DNA of 31,149 bases from the NCBI GenBank assembly GCA_964420285.1, contig CAYQTE010000059.1:1-31149 (forward strand). Direction: 5' to 3'. Below the pieces are notes generated by a model. The model searched no databases. It had not been told where the DNA came from and saw only the letters and a program-made list of their open reading frames with translations. Below, piece after piece: positions 22,000-28,083 of the stretch. A program made the position numbers and the translations under genes. This DNA comes from CAYQTE01 sp964420285. GTDB lineage: Bacteria; Planctomycetota; Phycisphaerae; Tepidisphaerales; Tepidisphaeraceae. Within the stretch, counting starts at the first letter, position 1, and each line of letters opens with the position of its first letter.

Positions 22000-22734
22000 T
22001 TATCGAGCTTCACCCTCCCTTCGCAATTGGGCGAATTCATCCACCACCACGCGCCGGCGCGGAGGTGGGTGCCAGAGCCGGCGGCATTCGACGATCAGCG
22101 ACAGACGCGCGATCTCATCGACGGACGTCAGCAGGCTGGTGAAATTCGGGTTGTATGGCCGCAATTCCAGCAGGCCATCCGGCCGGCGATACAGCGACTT
22201 GATCGTGCAGGTGTGCTGGCGGGAGGGACCAAAGCGCACGTGGACGGCCGATCCGTCGGGCACCTCCTCCAGTCGCAGCGCCGGGCGGCAGATGACCAGA
22301 TCGCCCTCGTCGATGGAGGGTTCACCGGCCGGGTTGGTCATGCTCCGCCCTATCACGACCACGCCGAAGAGCGTGGCATCATCCTGGCCGGGCGAGCGAT
22401 CGACGTAGGTGAAGCCCAGTCCGCTGTCGGGCCCGAACTCCTCGTAGTTGCGCGGCTCGGAGGCGGGCGAGAGATTGATGACCGGGATTTTTCCCGGCGC
22501 GGCGACGGTAAGCAGCAGGCGGTTCATGTGGCGCCGCCAGCAATCCTCGAATTGCTCGATCGACAATCCCAGCGCCCGCGCATAGCGGCGGCGGATGTCG
22601 TAGGCGATCAGCGCTGCGCCGTCTTCATGGCCGCGAACTTGCTCGACACTGAGGCCCGCCAGCCGGGCCAAATCCGCCTCGCCCCACTGCCGGGCCAACC
22701 GGCTGGAACGAATGAATGATCCGATCGCCGACAT
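22000..22734 (-). CDS. XRE-type regulator with C-terminal S24 (LexA/CI-like) domain
   Basis: The 244-aa protein has an N-terminal helix-turn-helix (about 5-60, DLARLAGLSVEQVRGHEDG) and a C-terminal S24-like peptidase domain. The candidate nucleophile Ser131 lies in GRSM, followed by SIDEGDLVI (140-148), and the candidate general base Lys179 lies in TIKSLYRRPDG. Such proteins are CI/LexA-like repressors that cleave themselves under stress; both catalytic residues appear present. ATG 22734 has an AGG-type ribosome site and begins the conserved part; an ATG at 22782 is possible. It is divergent from a small ORF at 22806. No phage genes are nearby, so it may be a domesticated prophage-type regulator. 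Confidence 0.75.
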   Translation of the reverse strand: MSAIGSFIRSSRLARQWGEADLARLAGLSVEQVRGHEDGAALIAYDIRRRYARALGLSIEQFEDCWRRHMNRLLLTVAAPGKIPVINLSPASEPRNYEEFGPDSGLGFTYVDRSPGQDDATLFGVVVIGRSMTNPAGEPSIDEGDLVICRPALRLEEVPDGSAVHVRFGPSRQHTCTIKSLYRRPDGLLELRPYNPNFTSLLTSVDEIARLSLIVECRRLWHPPPRRRVVVDEFAQLRREGEAR

Positions 22735-22800
22735 GCCGCACCTGCCCTTCCCAAGCCATTGTCCAACCGACGGCGTCGCCATTGACCCCGCCATTAGTTC

Positions 22801-22820
22801 GTATTATGTTAGGTATTATG
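22801..22820. repeat. Direct repeat GTATTATG x2 at the divergent junction
   Basis: GTATTATG occurs at 22801-22808 and 22813-22820, four bases apart (12-base period). It covers both candidate start codons of the rightward gene, and lies 67 bases upstream of the XRE/S24 start. It could be an operator of that regulator. Confidence 0.35.
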
Positions 22821-23087
22821 CCGACCGAACGCAAGACAAAAATTCTTTTGGGTGATGAGGCGTTCGAGTTGAGATGGGCCCCCGGCCGTATCCGCCGCGG
22901 CGGCCGGGAGTTGGCGTATTATGTGGATCAAGGGCGCGGAGTTGTGGAGCTGTCGAATCTTCTGACCCGGCAACAGGCGGTGGAGGTGATGGCGGCGCTG
23001 GCCAGCGATTATTGCCAGCGGAGATGGCGGGCGATTGAGGTGGCGGATGGCCGGTGGTGGGAGGAGGAGGAGAAAGCGGGCGGGTGA
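22806..23087 (+). CDS. Unrecognised 93-aa protein divergent from the XRE/S24 regulator
   Basis: The frame MLGIMPTERKTKILLGDEAF to RWWEEEEKAGG has a balanced composition and looks like a small alpha/beta protein. No domain is recognised. Start choice is between ATG 22806 and ATG 22818; the second has AGG four bases upstream. The C-terminus is highly acidic. The GTGACA-type repeats begin directly after the stop. Confidence 0.5.
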   Translation: MLGIMPTERKTKILLGDEAFELRWAPGRIRRGGRELAYYVDQGRGVVELSNLLTRQQAVEVMAALASDYCQRRWRAIEVADGRWWEEEEKAGG

Positions 23088-23150
23088 GGGGGTGACAAGG
23101 TGACTGGATGACAAGGTGAGGGGGTGACAAGGTGACAGGGTGACAGGGCG
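23088..23150. repeat. Degenerate tandem repeat of GGTGACA(A/G) units
   Basis: Seven to eight imperfect units of the form GGTGACAA, GGTGACTG, GGATGACAA and GGTGACAGG follow each other in head-to-tail order. The units are 7-10 bases long with no spacers, so this is a short-sequence tandem repeat and not a CRISPR array. It lies in the gap after a convergent gene pair and has no coding role that I can see. Confidence 0.7.
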
Positions 23151-23239
23151 ATTGCCTATCTCTCGCGATCCGGCGGGCGCGGCGGGAGGGGTATGACGGG
23201 GAAGCCGCGTTGCTCGATCTTGGGGCGTGTTGTCGTCAG

Positions 23240-23404
23240 TCAGTCGACAAATGAAAAGGTGTACAGAACGGCCAGGGCGGCCGCAAGAAAGAAGCCAACA
23301 GTCACCGGGCCTTGCGGCTCCCGGTCGGCGTCGGCCCACGACGCGACAGCAGCACACGCCGCGACAACGAACAAGCCTGCCAGGCACCCGTAGCGCGTCT
23401 TCAT
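23240..23404 (-). CDS. Small two-helix membrane protein (54 aa)
   Basis: From ATG 23404 the minus strand encodes 54 residues. Two hydrophobic stretches, about 8-23 (AGLFVVAACAAVASW) and 35-52 (VTVGFFLAAALAVLYTFSF), are joined by a polar, charged loop DADREPQG. This looks like a two-pass membrane protein. It begins seven bases after the stop of the upstream gene (23412-23756), which supports coupled translation. No family is recognised and the ribosome site is weak. Competing frames on the other strand are Arg/Ser/Thr-rich and look like shadows. Confidence 0.45.
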   Translation of the reverse strand: MKTRYGCLAGLFVVAACAAVASWADADREPQGPVTVGFFLAAALAVLYTFSFVD

Positions 23405-23411
23405 TGCGGGA

Positions 23412-23756
23412 TCATCGCATCCTGGCTGTCTGGCGAGTTACAACTGCGCGCAGTTTCCGGGCGTGGGCTTCGCGGGGGTCGGAGTCGATGGCGCCCAGGT
23501 CGGTGAAGCTCGCGCCGCCGCGGAGTTCCTTGGCCCAGGATTCCAGGGCCGAGGCGTAGTGGGATTCCATCTCGTCGTCGACCAGGCCGGCCACCATGCT
23601 CTTGACGAACGGCGGTTGGCGGCTGAACCAGCGCATGACCCGCTCGACGACGGCCTTCTTGGTCATCCCCTTGGCGTCGCAGAACTCGTCGACCACCTTC
23701 TGGGCGGCCGCACTCAAATCGTAACCGGCGGTGTTTCGTCGTGGCATGCGCCGCAT
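23412..23756 (-). CDS. Unrecognised 114-aa soluble protein
   Basis: The protein starts MRRMPRRNTAGYDLSAAAQKVVDEF and continues as a charged, helical domain (KKAVVERVMRWFSRQPPFVKSMVAGLVDDEME). The first 45 residues, basic then AGYDLSAAAQKVVDEFCDAKGMTKKAVVERVM, faintly resemble a ribbon-helix-helix or other small DNA-binding fold, but this is weak. It is followed at seven bases by the 54-aa membrane protein, so the two probably form one transcript. Confidence 0.55.
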   Translation of the reverse strand: MRRMPRRNTAGYDLSAAAQKVVDEFCDAKGMTKKAVVERVMRWFSRQPPFVKSMVAGLVDDEMESHYASALESWAKELRGGASFTDLGAIDSDPREAHARKLRAVVTRQTARMR

Positions 23757-23914
23757 CGTACCGCCGGGGACGGCGGTACGTAAAGAGAAATTCGCAATAA
23801 GCAGGCCGATTCCCCGGCCGTATGGCTTTCGCTCCGCTCGCGACGTTTTTGCTTTACATCACATCGAATCGCGCCTGCCGCTCCCGATCGCCGAGGCGTG
23901 AGCGGACGATCGGC

Positions 23915-23995
23915 GTCGCCTACCTTGAGAGCCTTGCCGCTCATGGCCAACCGCTGCCGATCGCGGACATACTCAAGAGAAGATTTCCGAATTGA
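23915..23995 (+). pseudogene. hicB remnant, C-terminal end only
   Basis: The frame reads VAYLESLAAHGQPLPIADILKR and then PN-stop. This is nearly the same as the C-terminus of the intact HicB at 25290-25511 (TAYLESLTAHGEPLPIEDIL), including most bases. Nothing of the N-terminal part is present upstream. Confidence 0.6.
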
Positions 23996-24226
23996 CCGCC
24001 ATGACGCCAAGGATGAAATGGAACCACGGATGGGCACTGATGGGCACAGACAAAAAGCAGGCTGAACGCATCATTCCTCATGCGTTTATCCGTGAAATCC
24101 GTGGTCAAACCGCATTTTCTACGCGCTTTTCGAGCCTCTGCGTTGAATAATTTCTGGACCTTTCACCGGCTTGATTTCGATTTCCTGCAAACGTAACGTT
24201 CAGACATAATAACACATAGTGTCGCG
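23996..24226. other. Non-coding stretch with an inverted repeat of a common intergenic motif
   Basis: ACCACGGAT (24023-24031) and ATCCGTGGT (24097-24105) are perfect inverted arms 65 bases apart, with GGGCACTGATGGGCAC-type repeats inside. No gene is supported. The inter-arm distance is too long for a terminator; it looks like a decayed mobile or intergenic repeat. Confidence 0.4.
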
Positions 24227-24406
24227 TTGATACACTATGACGACGGCGTTTCGGTAAGTTGCCCCGCGCTCAAGGGCTGCAACTCGCAGGGGCGCACGCG
24301 AGAGGAAGCCTTGAAGAACATCCGCAAGGCGATCCGCGAATGGCTTGCGGCCGAAGCCGAGGAATCGAAGGTCTTCAAGGTGACCGAAGCTGAAGTCACG
24401 GTTTGA
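24227..24406 (+). pseudogene. HicB-like antitoxin lacking a normal start
   Basis: In one frame the plus strand encodes LIHYDDGVSVSCPALKGC, then QGRTREEALKNIRKAIREWL to EAEVTV-stop. This is a nearly complete HicB fold; only about the first five residues of the family are missing. No ATG or GTG is in frame after the stop at 24194, only TTG 24227. It may still be expressed from that TTG, so decay is likely but not certain. Directly after the stop a hicA-like start follows. A 64-base part (24327-24390) recurs at 25115-25178. Confidence 0.6.
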
Positions 24407-24407
24407 C

Positions 24408-24461
24408 ATGCCGAAAATTCGCGCCGGGAACACTTGGCGCATCTTGAAAAACAGGATAGCA
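24408..24461 (+). pseudogene. hicA remnant, N-terminal part, frameshifted
   Basis: ATG 24408 opens MPKIRAGNTWRILKN and stops after 18 codons. In the next frame AHLEKQDSI aligns with the HicA segment AGVLEKLGYR of the copy at 25196. It follows the HicB-like frame by one base, the usual order of one hicBA module. The rest of hicA is gone and higB begins at 24471. Confidence 0.45.
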
Positions 24462-24470
24462 TAGGAAGTG

Positions 24471-24749
24471 ATGATTCGCAGCTTTCGCTGCCGCGACACA
24501 GAGCGTTTGGCCGCCGACTTGGATGTTCGCAGGTTTCAAGCCTTCGAGCGGGCCGCCCGGCGGAAGTTGGAGTTGTTAGCCAGCGCGTCGAGCCTGGCCG
24601 ATCTGCGGGGACTTCCCGGCAATCGGCTGGAATCGTTGCGCGGCGACCGCGTTGGGCAATACAGCATTCGCGTCAACGATCAATGGCGAATCTGTTTCCG
24701 TTGGGTCGGCAGCGATGCGTTCGATGTGGAGATTGTGGATTACCATTGA
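24471..24749 (+). CDS. higB: HigB-type toxin (RelE superfamily mRNA interferase)
   Basis: HigB toxins cut mRNA on the ribosome and are held inactive by HigA. The 92-aa protein starts MIRSFRCRDTERLAADLD and has the family core: RKLELLASASSLADLRGLPGNRLESL (31-56), then the strand-rich end GQYSIRVNDQWRICFRWVG (62-80) with DVEIVDYH at the C-terminus. This is the killer-protein type, intact and of normal length. ATG 24471 is chosen over GTG 24468; AGGAA lies just upstream. The antitoxin gene follows after 24 bases, in the toxin-first order typical of higBA. Confidence 0.88.
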   Translation: MIRSFRCRDTERLAADLDVRRFQAFERAARRKLELLASASSLADLRGLPGNRLESLRGDRVGQYSIRVNDQWRICFRWVGSDAFDVEIVDYH

Positions 24750-24773
24750 TTTGGGCCTTGCCCCCGGTGAACC

Positions 24774-25079
24774 ATGCTCAAGAAGCTAACGCCAATTCCG
24801 CCCGGCGAGATTCTTTTGGAGGAATTTCTCCGCCCGGCACGTATGAGCCAGAATGAGTTGGCCCGCGCCGTCGGCGTTGCGCCCGGCCGGATCAACGACA
24901 TCATACGCGGCAAGCGCGGCATCACCCGCGACACGGCCTCGCGCCTGGCGGTCTATTGGCGTACGACCCCCGACCTGTGGATCAACCTGCAAGCCCGCTA
25001 CGACGCCAAGATCGCCGCCCGCGATCTCATGCCCGCCGTCGCCAAACAAATCCGGCCACATCGCCAGACCGCCGCGTGA
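24774..25079 (+). CDS. higA: HigA-type antitoxin (HTH XRE)
   Basis: The 101-aa protein begins with the family's IPPGEILLEEFLRP and carries a helix-turn-helix at about 24-48 (MSQNELARAVGVAPGRINDIIRGKRG). The C-terminal part has TPDLWINLQARYD. It should neutralise HigB and repress the higBA promoter. It is intact, and a hicB fragment begins about 30 bases beyond its stop. Confidence 0.9.
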   Translation: MLKKLTPIPPGEILLEEFLRPARMSQNELARAVGVAPGRINDIIRGKRGITRDTASRLAVYWRTTPDLWINLQARYDAKIAARDLMPAVAKQIRPHRQTAA

Positions 25080-25109
25080 GGCCAGGTCGCTGCACACAAA
25101 TGGGACGGC

Positions 25110-25195
25110 CCGCGAGGCGATCCGCGAATGGCTTGCGGCCGAAGCCGAGGAATCGAAGGTTTTGAAGGTGACCGAAGCCAGTCACAGTCTGACAC
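25110..25195 (+). pseudogene. hicB remnant with a two-base deletion
   Basis: The frame TAREAIREWLAAEAEESKVLKVTEA repeats the C-terminal part of the HicB-like copy at 24227-24406. The 64 bases 25115-25178 differ from 24327-24390 at two positions. Past GAAGC two bases are missing relative to that copy, so the ending EVTV-stop is out of frame. Confidence 0.55.
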
Positions 25196-25270
25196 GCCGA
25201 AGATCCCCGGTATCCCGCATCAAGACGCCGCTGGCGTGCTTGAGAAACTTGGCTATCGGCCGAACTCCCG
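25196..25270 (+). pseudogene. hicA remnant, N-terminal part
   Basis: ACG-CCG-AAG stands where the other copy has ATG-CCG-AAA, so the start codon is mutated. The following codons read PKIPGIPHQDAAGVLEKLGYR, a plausible HicA beginning. The frame continues without the GSH motif of HicA and merges into the leader of hicB at 25290. Confidence 0.45.
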
Positions 25271-25289
25271 AGACGGTATACTTGCCGCT

Positions 25290-25511
25290 ATGCGATACAC
25301 CACGATCCTGGAGTCGCAACCTGACAGCGGGTACCACGCGTTCTGCCCCACTCTTCCCGGCTGCCATTCCGAAGGCGACACGCTCGACCAAGCCATCGAG
25401 AATATCCGCGAAGCGGTTACGGCTTACCTTGAGAGCCTTACTGCTCATGGCGAACCGCTGCCTATCGAGGACATCCTCATTAAGCCACTGGACGTCACTG
25501 TGACCGCCTGA
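25290..25511 (+). CDS. hicB: HicB-type antitoxin, intact
   Basis: HicB antitoxins block the HicA mRNA interferase. The 73-aa protein is a complete single-domain HicB: MRYTTILESQPDSGYHAFCP (1-20), LPGCHSEGDTLDQAIENIRE and EAVTAYLESL, with a short tail ending DVTVTA. ATG 25290 fits the family start. The cognate hicA frame opens two bases after the stop, so this was a hicB-hicA operon. Confidence 0.85.
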   Translation: MRYTTILESQPDSGYHAFCPTLPGCHSEGDTLDQAIENIREAVTAYLESLTAHGEPLPIEDILIKPLDVTVTA

Positions 25512-25513
25512 CC

Positions 25514-25727
25514 ATGGCCAAGCTGCCTTCCATCCGCGCCCGCGACGTCGTGCGTGTTGCCGGAGGCGGTCGGCTTCGTCTTTGACCGGCAACGCGGCAG
25601 CCACGCGGTGTATTGCCGTGCATCCGACTCCCGGCGCATCGTAATTCCCATGCACAGCTCTCACGACCTCAAACCCGGAACGCTGCGCGGAATCATCGCG
25701 GATTTGGGCCTGGGGATGTATACGCGC
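25514..25727 (+). pseudogene. hicA toxin gene broken by a frameshift
   Basis: ATG 25514 starts MAKLPSIRARDVVR in one frame, which ends at 25585. The remainder of HicA continues in another frame: VGFVFDRQRGSHAVYC, with the catalytic-His motif GSH, then RRIVIPMHSSHDLKPGTLRGII and ADLGLGM. A loss of two bases in the GTGCGTGTTG run near 25553-25559 explains the break. The normal stop is also missing, since the second frame runs on to 26288. The toxin is therefore probably inactive although its antitoxin is intact. A sequencing error at this point would be the alternative. Confidence 0.65.
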
Positions 25728-25908
25728 GACGCTCGGCGTGAAGCCGTCGCGAAATACGCCCCCACCCAACCCTCCCCCGGAATACCAGGGGAGGGGAAAA
25801 GAACTTGGCCTGCGCCGAGTTATGTTTGCCGGAAGATCGGGCAAACTCAAGATCCATCTCCCCAATCCACCTTGGCGTTCTTGGCGTCATGGCGGTTAGA
25901 ATTCTGCT
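25728..25908. repeat. Gap with a GC-rich hairpin
   Basis: CCCTCCCC (25770-25777) and GGGGAGGG (25788-25795) form a perfect eight-base stem around a ten-base loop. An A-run follows on the plus strand, but no T-run on either strand, so it is not a typical terminator. It lies between the broken hicA and the convergent rhomboid gene. Nothing else is supported here. Confidence 0.5.
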
Positions 25909-27081
25909 CTACATTGCCCCGGCCCCCGGCGACAGGAACGGGCCGATGCGGTCCAGTTCGGCTTTGGCCATGTCCATCTCTCTGGGGGTGTGGACGCTGG
26001 CGGCTACCTTCATCAAATGCGGGCGGGCAAGTTGGTATTGCGAGAGGTATCTGGCGTAGATCAGGCCGAGCATTAGTTCTACCTGGGCGACTTTGTCGTA
26101 GTTGGGGTAGGTCCGCAGGAAGGCTTCGTAGGCGTCCACGGCCGGTTGGAATTGACGCTCTGTGGCCAGTTCATTGGCTATGTCGAGTTGGGCGTCGCGG
26201 GAGAGAACCTGTTTGGGGTCCATGGCGCGAAGTTGGATGTAGAGGGCGCCGGCCGTGGGCATGTCGCGGCGGGAGATGGCTTCGCTGATACTGGCGCGCA
26301 GGGCGAGGATGTGTGGCGGGGTGGCTTCGGCGGCGAGCGGAGGCGGGCGCGTGTTGTAATCGCCGCCGTAACCGAACGGATTGTAGCCGCTGGCGACCAT
26401 GTCCTTGAATTGCCGGCGGCGGTTCCAGCGCTGCACCAGGGCGAGGATGTCGAAGGGATTTCTCGGCAGCAGGCCGGTCAGGAGGAACAGCACGCACACG
26501 GCGAATCCGAAGATCGAGCCGCCGATATGGGCCATGTGAGCAACGCCCGAACCGCCGGCGAAATTCAGGAACACATCCTGAACAAAGAAGAACCCGATGA
26601 CCCACAGGCTGGGGATTTCGATCCGGCCGATAAACAGGAAAATGTAGAATATCGTGATGTTCGAGCGCGGGAAGAGGACGAGATAGGCGCCGGTGACGGC
26701 GGCGATGGCGCCGCTGGCGCCGACGACGGGCGACTGAGTTCCGGAAAGCACATACGCCACGCCGGCGAAGATGCCGCCGGCAATATAGAAGGCCAGATAC
26801 CCAAGATGCCCCAGGCGGTCGTTGACGTTGTTGCCGAAGATGTACAGGAACAGCATGTTGCTGGCGATGTGCATGAAATTGGCGTGCAGAAAGGCATAAG
26901 TCACGTACGCCGAAAGATAGGGGTGACGCGGATTGAGATCGAAACGGTCGGCCCAGAGCTGATAGGCCTCGGGGCGCATGAAGAGCGACGGGAGAAACAC
27001 CAGCACATTGGCGGCGATGAGGGCGTAATTGACGTAGGGCGTTCGCCGGGTCGGACTGTCGTTGTGAAGGGGGATGATCAT
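25909..27081 (-). CDS. Rhomboid-family intramembrane serine protease with C-terminal helical repeats
   Basis: Rhomboids cleave transmembrane segments of substrate proteins. The 390-aa protein has a six-helix core in residues 15-205, with His66/His71/Asn75 (FLHANFMHIASN), Ser123 in GASG and His185 in AHIGG, which form the expected active site. After the membrane part a cytoplasmic tail of about 180 residues carries TPR-like helical pairs (SEAISRRDMPTAGALYIQLRAMDP, about 267-290, and later LIYARYLSQYQLARPHLMKVA). The tail may bind partners. ATG 27081 lies 18 bases after the stop of the RsbW-like gene, so it ends that transcript. Confidence 0.88.
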   Translation of the reverse strand: MIIPLHNDSPTRRTPYVNYALIAANVLVFLPSLFMRPEAYQLWADRFDLNPRHPYLSAYVTYAFLHANFMHIASNMLFLYIFGNNVNDRLGHLGYLAFYIAGGIFAGVAYVLSGTQSPVVGASGAIAAVTGAYLVLFPRSNITIFYIFLFIGRIEIPSLWVIGFFFVQDVFLNFAGGSGVAHMAHIGGSIFGFAVCVLFLLTGLLPRNPFDILALVQRWNRRRQFKDMVASGYNPFGYGGDYNTRPPPLAAEATPPHILALRASISEAISRRDMPTAGALYIQLRAMDPKQVLSRDAQLDIANELATERQFQPAVDAYEAFLRTYPNYDKVAQVELMLGLIYARYLSQYQLARPHLMKVAASVHTPREMDMAKAELDRIGPFLSPGAGAM

Positions 27082-27099
27082 GCGGCCGGGACTCGGTTC

Positions 27100-27597
27100 C
27101 TAGCGAGGCGGCAGGGGTTCCTGCACGTTTCGCTTGACCATCGTAAGGCGGCGGCCGTGGCGAGTCCATTTGGCCTTGTCCATATAGGACTCGATGAGGA
27201 GGATTCCGCGGCCGCTGCATTTTTCGAGGTTTTCGCCGCGGGTGGGATCAGGGATGATTTTGCGGTCGAAACCGGGCCCCTCGTCTTCCACGATGATATG
27301 GGCGCGAGCGGGAGTGAGCACCGCCTTGACGTGGACCTTCTTGACCGGGTCAAGGCGGTTGCCGTGCTTGATGGCGTTGATCAGCGCCTCGTGAAGAGCC
27401 AGTCGCACGGCAAAGACGCTGTCGGGCGTGAATCCCAGGCCGGTCAGTCTGGAGAGAATCTGCTCCTGGAGCGCATGGCCGGCGGCGAAGTCGGAGTCGA
27501 TCCTGACATCCAGCAAGTCGCGCGAGTTGCCGTCGCTTCGGGCAGGTTTGGTTCCGGCGAGAGCCATGCGCACGTCCCCATCCCGCACCGCGTTCAT
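27100..27597 (-). CDS. RsbW-like anti-sigma factor serine kinase (HATPase_c)
   Basis: RsbW-type proteins bind a sigma factor or other target and phosphorylate an RsbV-type antagonist. The 165-aa protein has the N box HEALINAIKHGN (Glu70, Asn74, 69-80), the G1 box EDEGPGFD (104-111) and the G2 box GRGILLI (129-135). Length fits the family. The start ATG 27597 overlaps the stop of the STAS gene as ATGA, so the pair is coupled, and the rhomboid gene follows at 18 bases. Which sigma factor or protein it binds cannot be seen. Confidence 0.9.
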   Translation of the reverse strand: MNAVRDGDVRMALAGTKPARSDGNSRDLLDVRIDSDFAAGHALQEQILSRLTGLGFTPDSVFAVRLALHEALINAIKHGNRLDPVKKVHVKAVLTPARAHIIVEDEGPGFDRKIIPDPTRGENLEKCSGRGILLIESYMDKAKWTRHGRRLTMVKRNVQEPLPPR

Positions 27598-27953
27598 TGA
27601 AAACTCGCCAGGGCATCCTTGCGAGTCGGGAGAATCTTGAACAGGCGGTTGAGCTTGGTAATGACAAAAACTTCCATGATCTGCGGCCGGATGTCCGACA
27701 GTCGCAATTGGCCGTTCTTCTGCTTGATCTTGTTGTTGGTGTTGATGAGCATTCCCAATGCGGCGGAGCTGAGGTGATCGACGTTGGAGAAGTCGAGCAG
27801 CAGTTTTGGGCTGGCGGCTTCATCGACGAGCAGATCGAGCGTCTGGCCGATCTCGGAAATGCGGGCGTCGTCGAGAATCTTGTTGTTGGTGAATTCAGCG
27901 ATGCGAATGTCTTTTTGCCAGCACAAGGCCAGGGGCGGGGTCGATTCAGCCAT
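27594..27953 (-). CDS. RsbV-like anti-sigma factor antagonist (STAS domain)
   Basis: The 119-aa STAS protein has the core LLLDFSNVDHLSSAALGMLI (51-70), in which Ser62 or Ser63 is the expected phosphorylation site. The unphosphorylated form binds the RsbW-like partner and frees its target. It is the first gene of a probable STAS-kinase-rhomboid transcript. The phosphatase that would reset it is not adjacent; one SpoIIE-type phosphatase occurs in this window at 5125-6312. Confidence 0.9.
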   Translation of the reverse strand: MAESTPPLALCWQKDIRIAEFTNNKILDDARISEIGQTLDLLVDEAASPKLLLDFSNVDHLSSAALGMLINTNNKIKQKNGQLRLSDIRPQIMEVFVITKLNRLFKILPTRKDALASFQ

Positions 27954-28083
27954 GGGTCTGCGTTCCGATCAAATCACGGATTGTGTGCTGCGCGTCTCAG
28001 GCCGGCGCTGCATCAGCCCGTTCAGGCACATCTAACATCTGTGTCCAACGCCGTTTGAACACTACGCCACGCTGAAATCACTG

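Noticed and set aside
23088..23150. CRISPR array
   Set aside because: Units are 7-10 bases with no spacers and no cas genes nearby.
25554..26288. Long plus-strand frame continuing from hicA
   Set aside because: Only its first 57 or so codons are HicA-like; the rest crosses a hairpin repeat and is the shadow of the rhomboid gene.
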